Shown here: positions 4,494 to 6,175 of the stretch, piece by piece | How the letters are laid out: each line of letters opens with the position of its first letter | How positions within the stretch are numbered: the stretch's first letter is position 1 | DNA from: Pseudomonadota bacterium | GTDB lineage: Bacteria > Desulfobacterota > Desulfovibrionia > Desulfovibrionales > Desulfovibrionaceae | DNA: 6,175 bases | NCBI GenBank assembly: GCA_023453335.1 | Contig: JAEXTU010000036.1 | Span: 1-6,175, forward strand | Direction of reading: 5' to 3' | Program-made: the position numbers and the translations under genes | Notes under the pieces: model-generated | Databases searched by the model: none | What the model was told of the DNA's origin: nothing | What the model saw: the letters and a program-made list of their open reading frames with translations, nothing else

Positions 4494-6175
4494 ACGCCAA
4501 TCTCCTGCTGCAAAGTGCAGCCTACCTCGTCGTCCTCCTCCTGCTGGCCTGGCCCCTGGGGGCCTACCTGGCCCGGGTGTACGAGGGCCGCCCCTGCGGC
4601 CTGGACCGGGTGCTCGGCCCCCTGGAGCGGCTCCTCTACCGCCTGGGCCGGGTGGACCCGGGGCAGGAGATGGACTGGAAGGCCTACGCCCTGGCCATGT
4701 TGGCCCTGAACGCCCTGGGCGTCCTGGCAGTGTACGCCGTGGAACGCCTGCAGGGCGGCCTGCCCCTGAACCCGGCCGGGCTCCCCGGGGTGGACCCCCT
4801 GGTGGCGCTCAACACCGCGGTGAGCTTCGCCACCAACACCAACTGGCAGGCCTACGGCGGCGAGACCACCATGAGCCTCTTCACCCAGATGCTGGCGCTC
4901 ACGGTGCAGAACTTCCTGTCCGCGGCCTCGGGCATGGCGGTGCTGGTCGCCCTCATCCGCGGCTTCGCCCGCCGGGAGACCAGCCGCCTGGGCAACTTCT
5001 GGGTGGACCTGGTGCGCTCCATCCTCTATGTGCTCCTGCCCCTGTCCCTGGTCCTGGCCGTGCTCCTGGTCTCCCAGGGCGTGCCCCAGACCCTTGCGGG
5101 GTCGGCCGAGGTGGCGGTGCTGGACCCGGCCGCCATGGGCAACTCGACCCAGGCCGTCTCGACCCAGACCATCGCCCTGGGGCCGGTGGCCTCCCAGGTG
5201 GCCATCAAGCAGCTGGGCACCAACGGCGGCGGGTTCTACAACGTGAACTCCGCCCATCCCCTGGAGAATCCCACGCCCTTCGCCTGCGTGCTGGAGCTCC
5301 TCTCCATCCTGCTCATCGCCGCGGCCCTGTGCCACACCTTCGGGATCATGGTGAAGGACCGGCGGCAGGGATGGGCCCTGCTGGCGGCCATGACCATCCT
5401 CTTCGCGCTCTGCGCCTGGGGGACCCTGGCCGCGGAGCAGGCCGGCAACCCGGCCCTGTCCGGCCTGGGCGTGGACCAGGCCGCCCACTCCGGGACCCTG
5501 GCCCAGCCCGGGGGCAACCTGGAGGGCAAGGAGACCCGCTTCGGCATCGCCCTGTCCGCCCTGTGGGCCACGGCCACCACCGCGGCCTCCAACGGCTCGG
5601 TCAACGCCATGCACGACAGCTTCACCCCCCTGGGCGGGCTGTGGCCCATGTTCCTCATGCAGTTGGGCGAGGTGGTGTTCGGCGGGGTGGGCAGCGGGCT
5701 CTACGGCATGCTGGTCTTCGCGGTGGTGGCGGTGTTCCTGGCCGGGCTCATGGTGGGCCGCACCCCGGAATACCTGGGCAAGAAGATCGAGCCCTTCGAG
5801 ACCAAGATGGCCGCGCTCTTCATCCTCATCCCGCCCTTCCTCTGCCTGCTGGGCGCGGCCGGGGCCGCGGCCTGGGGCGATCCGGGGGCGGTGTCCAACC
5901 CCGGGCCGCACGGGTTCAGCCAGATCCTCTATGCCTTCTCCTCCATGGGCAACAACAACGGCAGCGCCTTCGCCGGGCTCACCGCCACCTCGCCCTGGTA
6001 CGCCCTGGCCGGGGCCGTGGCCATGTTCGTGTCCCGCTACTGGCTCATGGTCCCGGTGCTGGCCCTGGCCGGGTCCCTGGCCGGCAAGAAGCTCCTGCCC
6101 CAGGGGCCGGGCCCCCTGCCCACCCACGGCCCGCGTTTCGTGGCCATGCTGGTGGCGGTGGGCGTGGTGGTGGGG
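4490..6175 (+). CDS. kdpA: KdpA, potassium-translocating subunit of KdpFABC (3' end cut by window)
   Basis: KdpA is the channel-like inner-membrane subunit that selects potassium and passes it to KdpB, which hydrolyses ATP. The frame is open from ATG 4490 to the window end, giving 562 codons and no stop. All four pore loops are recognisable: TNTNWQ (115-120), TNGGGFYNVNSAHPLENP (from 244), ASNGSVNAMHDSFTPLGG (from 366), and GNNNGSAFAGL (487-497). Multiple hydrophobic helices separate them, for example about residues 5-28 and 64-84. The E. coli protein is 557 aa. Aligning the last filter suggests that about 20 residues are missing here. The start overlaps the kdpF stop by 4 nt, with GGAG at 4478-4481 (8-nt spacing). 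kdpB and kdpC are expected directly downstream. I see no frameshift or missing filter residue. Confidence 0.96.
   Translation, partial: MNANLLLQSAAYLVVLLLLAWPLGAYLARVYEGRPCGLDRVLGPLERLLYRLGRVDPGQEMDWKAYALAMLALNALGVLAVYAVERLQGGLPLNPAGLPGVDPLVALNTAVSFATNTNWQAYGGETTMSLFTQMLALTVQNFLSAASGMAVLVALIRGFARRETSRLGNFWVDLVRSILYVLLPLSLVLAVLLVSQGVPQTLAGSAEVAVLDPAAMGNSTQAVSTQTIALGPVASQVAIKQLGTNGGGFYNVNSAHPLENPTPFACVLELLSILLIAAALCHTFGIMVKDRRQGWALLAAMTILFALCAWGTLAAEQAGNPALSGLGVDQAAHSGTLAQPGGNLEGKETRFGIALSALWATATTAASNGSVNAMHDSFTPLGGLWPMFLMQLGEVVFGGVGSGLYGMLVFAVVAVFLAGLMVGRTPEYLGKKIEPFETKMAALFILIPPFLCLLGAAGAAAWGDPGAVSNPGPHGFSQILYAFSSMGNNNGSAFAGLTATSPWYALAGAVAMFVSRYWLMVPVLALAGSLAGKKLLPQGPGPLPTHGPRFVAMLVAVGVVVG

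Noticed and set aside
969..6127. Long minus-strand open frames opposite the real genes (969-2630, 2171-3520, 4325-6127)
   Set aside because: They are low-complexity, rich in G, H, Q, V and A, without any domain, and lie exactly antisense to genes with complete catalytic motifs. They are a by-product of G/C at third codon positions.

Overview
The window is very GC-rich (roughly 70% by eye) with strong G/C at third codon positions, tightly packed genes and good Shine-Dalgarno sites. It looks like a chromosomal segment of a high-GC Gram-negative bacterium. The style of the receiver proteins (MPKPRLLIVDD..TN..ILNDLL) and the mix of signalling genes remind me of Desulfovibrio-like delta-proteobacteria. 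That is an impression, not a proof.

Left part (1-3718, + strand): the last codons of an upstream gene, then three consecutive genes that look co-transcribed. Each begins with a receiver (REC) domain of the same subfamily but carries a different output: an HD-GYP cyclic-di-GMP phosphodiesterase (43-1128), a class III adenylate cyclase with a C-terminal CBS-like region (1146-2651), and a soluble histidine kinase (2648-3718). The gaps are 17 nt and a 4-nt overlap. The likely logic is that one phosphorylation network sets c-di-GMP breakdown, cAMP synthesis and further phosphotransfer together. None of the three has a membrane segment, so sensing must come from partners or from the upstream gene.

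Middle (3715-4314): a stand-alone CheY-like receiver on the minus strand (3715-4110) converges on the kinase gene. The two stop codons overlap inside one CTAG. It has its own sigma70-like promoter (4132-4160). The rest of the roughly 200-bp intergenic region holds a KdpE-like operator with TTTA half-sites in 11-bp phase, facing the next operon.

Right part (4315-6175, + strand): the start of a kdp high-affinity potassium-uptake operon. It holds a 30-residue single-helix membrane peptide of unknown function, kdpF (27 residues), and kdpA, which is intact for 562 codons and runs off the window end with probably about 20 residues missing. kdpB, kdpC and any kdpD/kdpE would lie beyond the window. 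There are no RNA genes, mobile elements, CRISPR arrays or convincing terminators. No gene-free stretch exceeds 300 bases.
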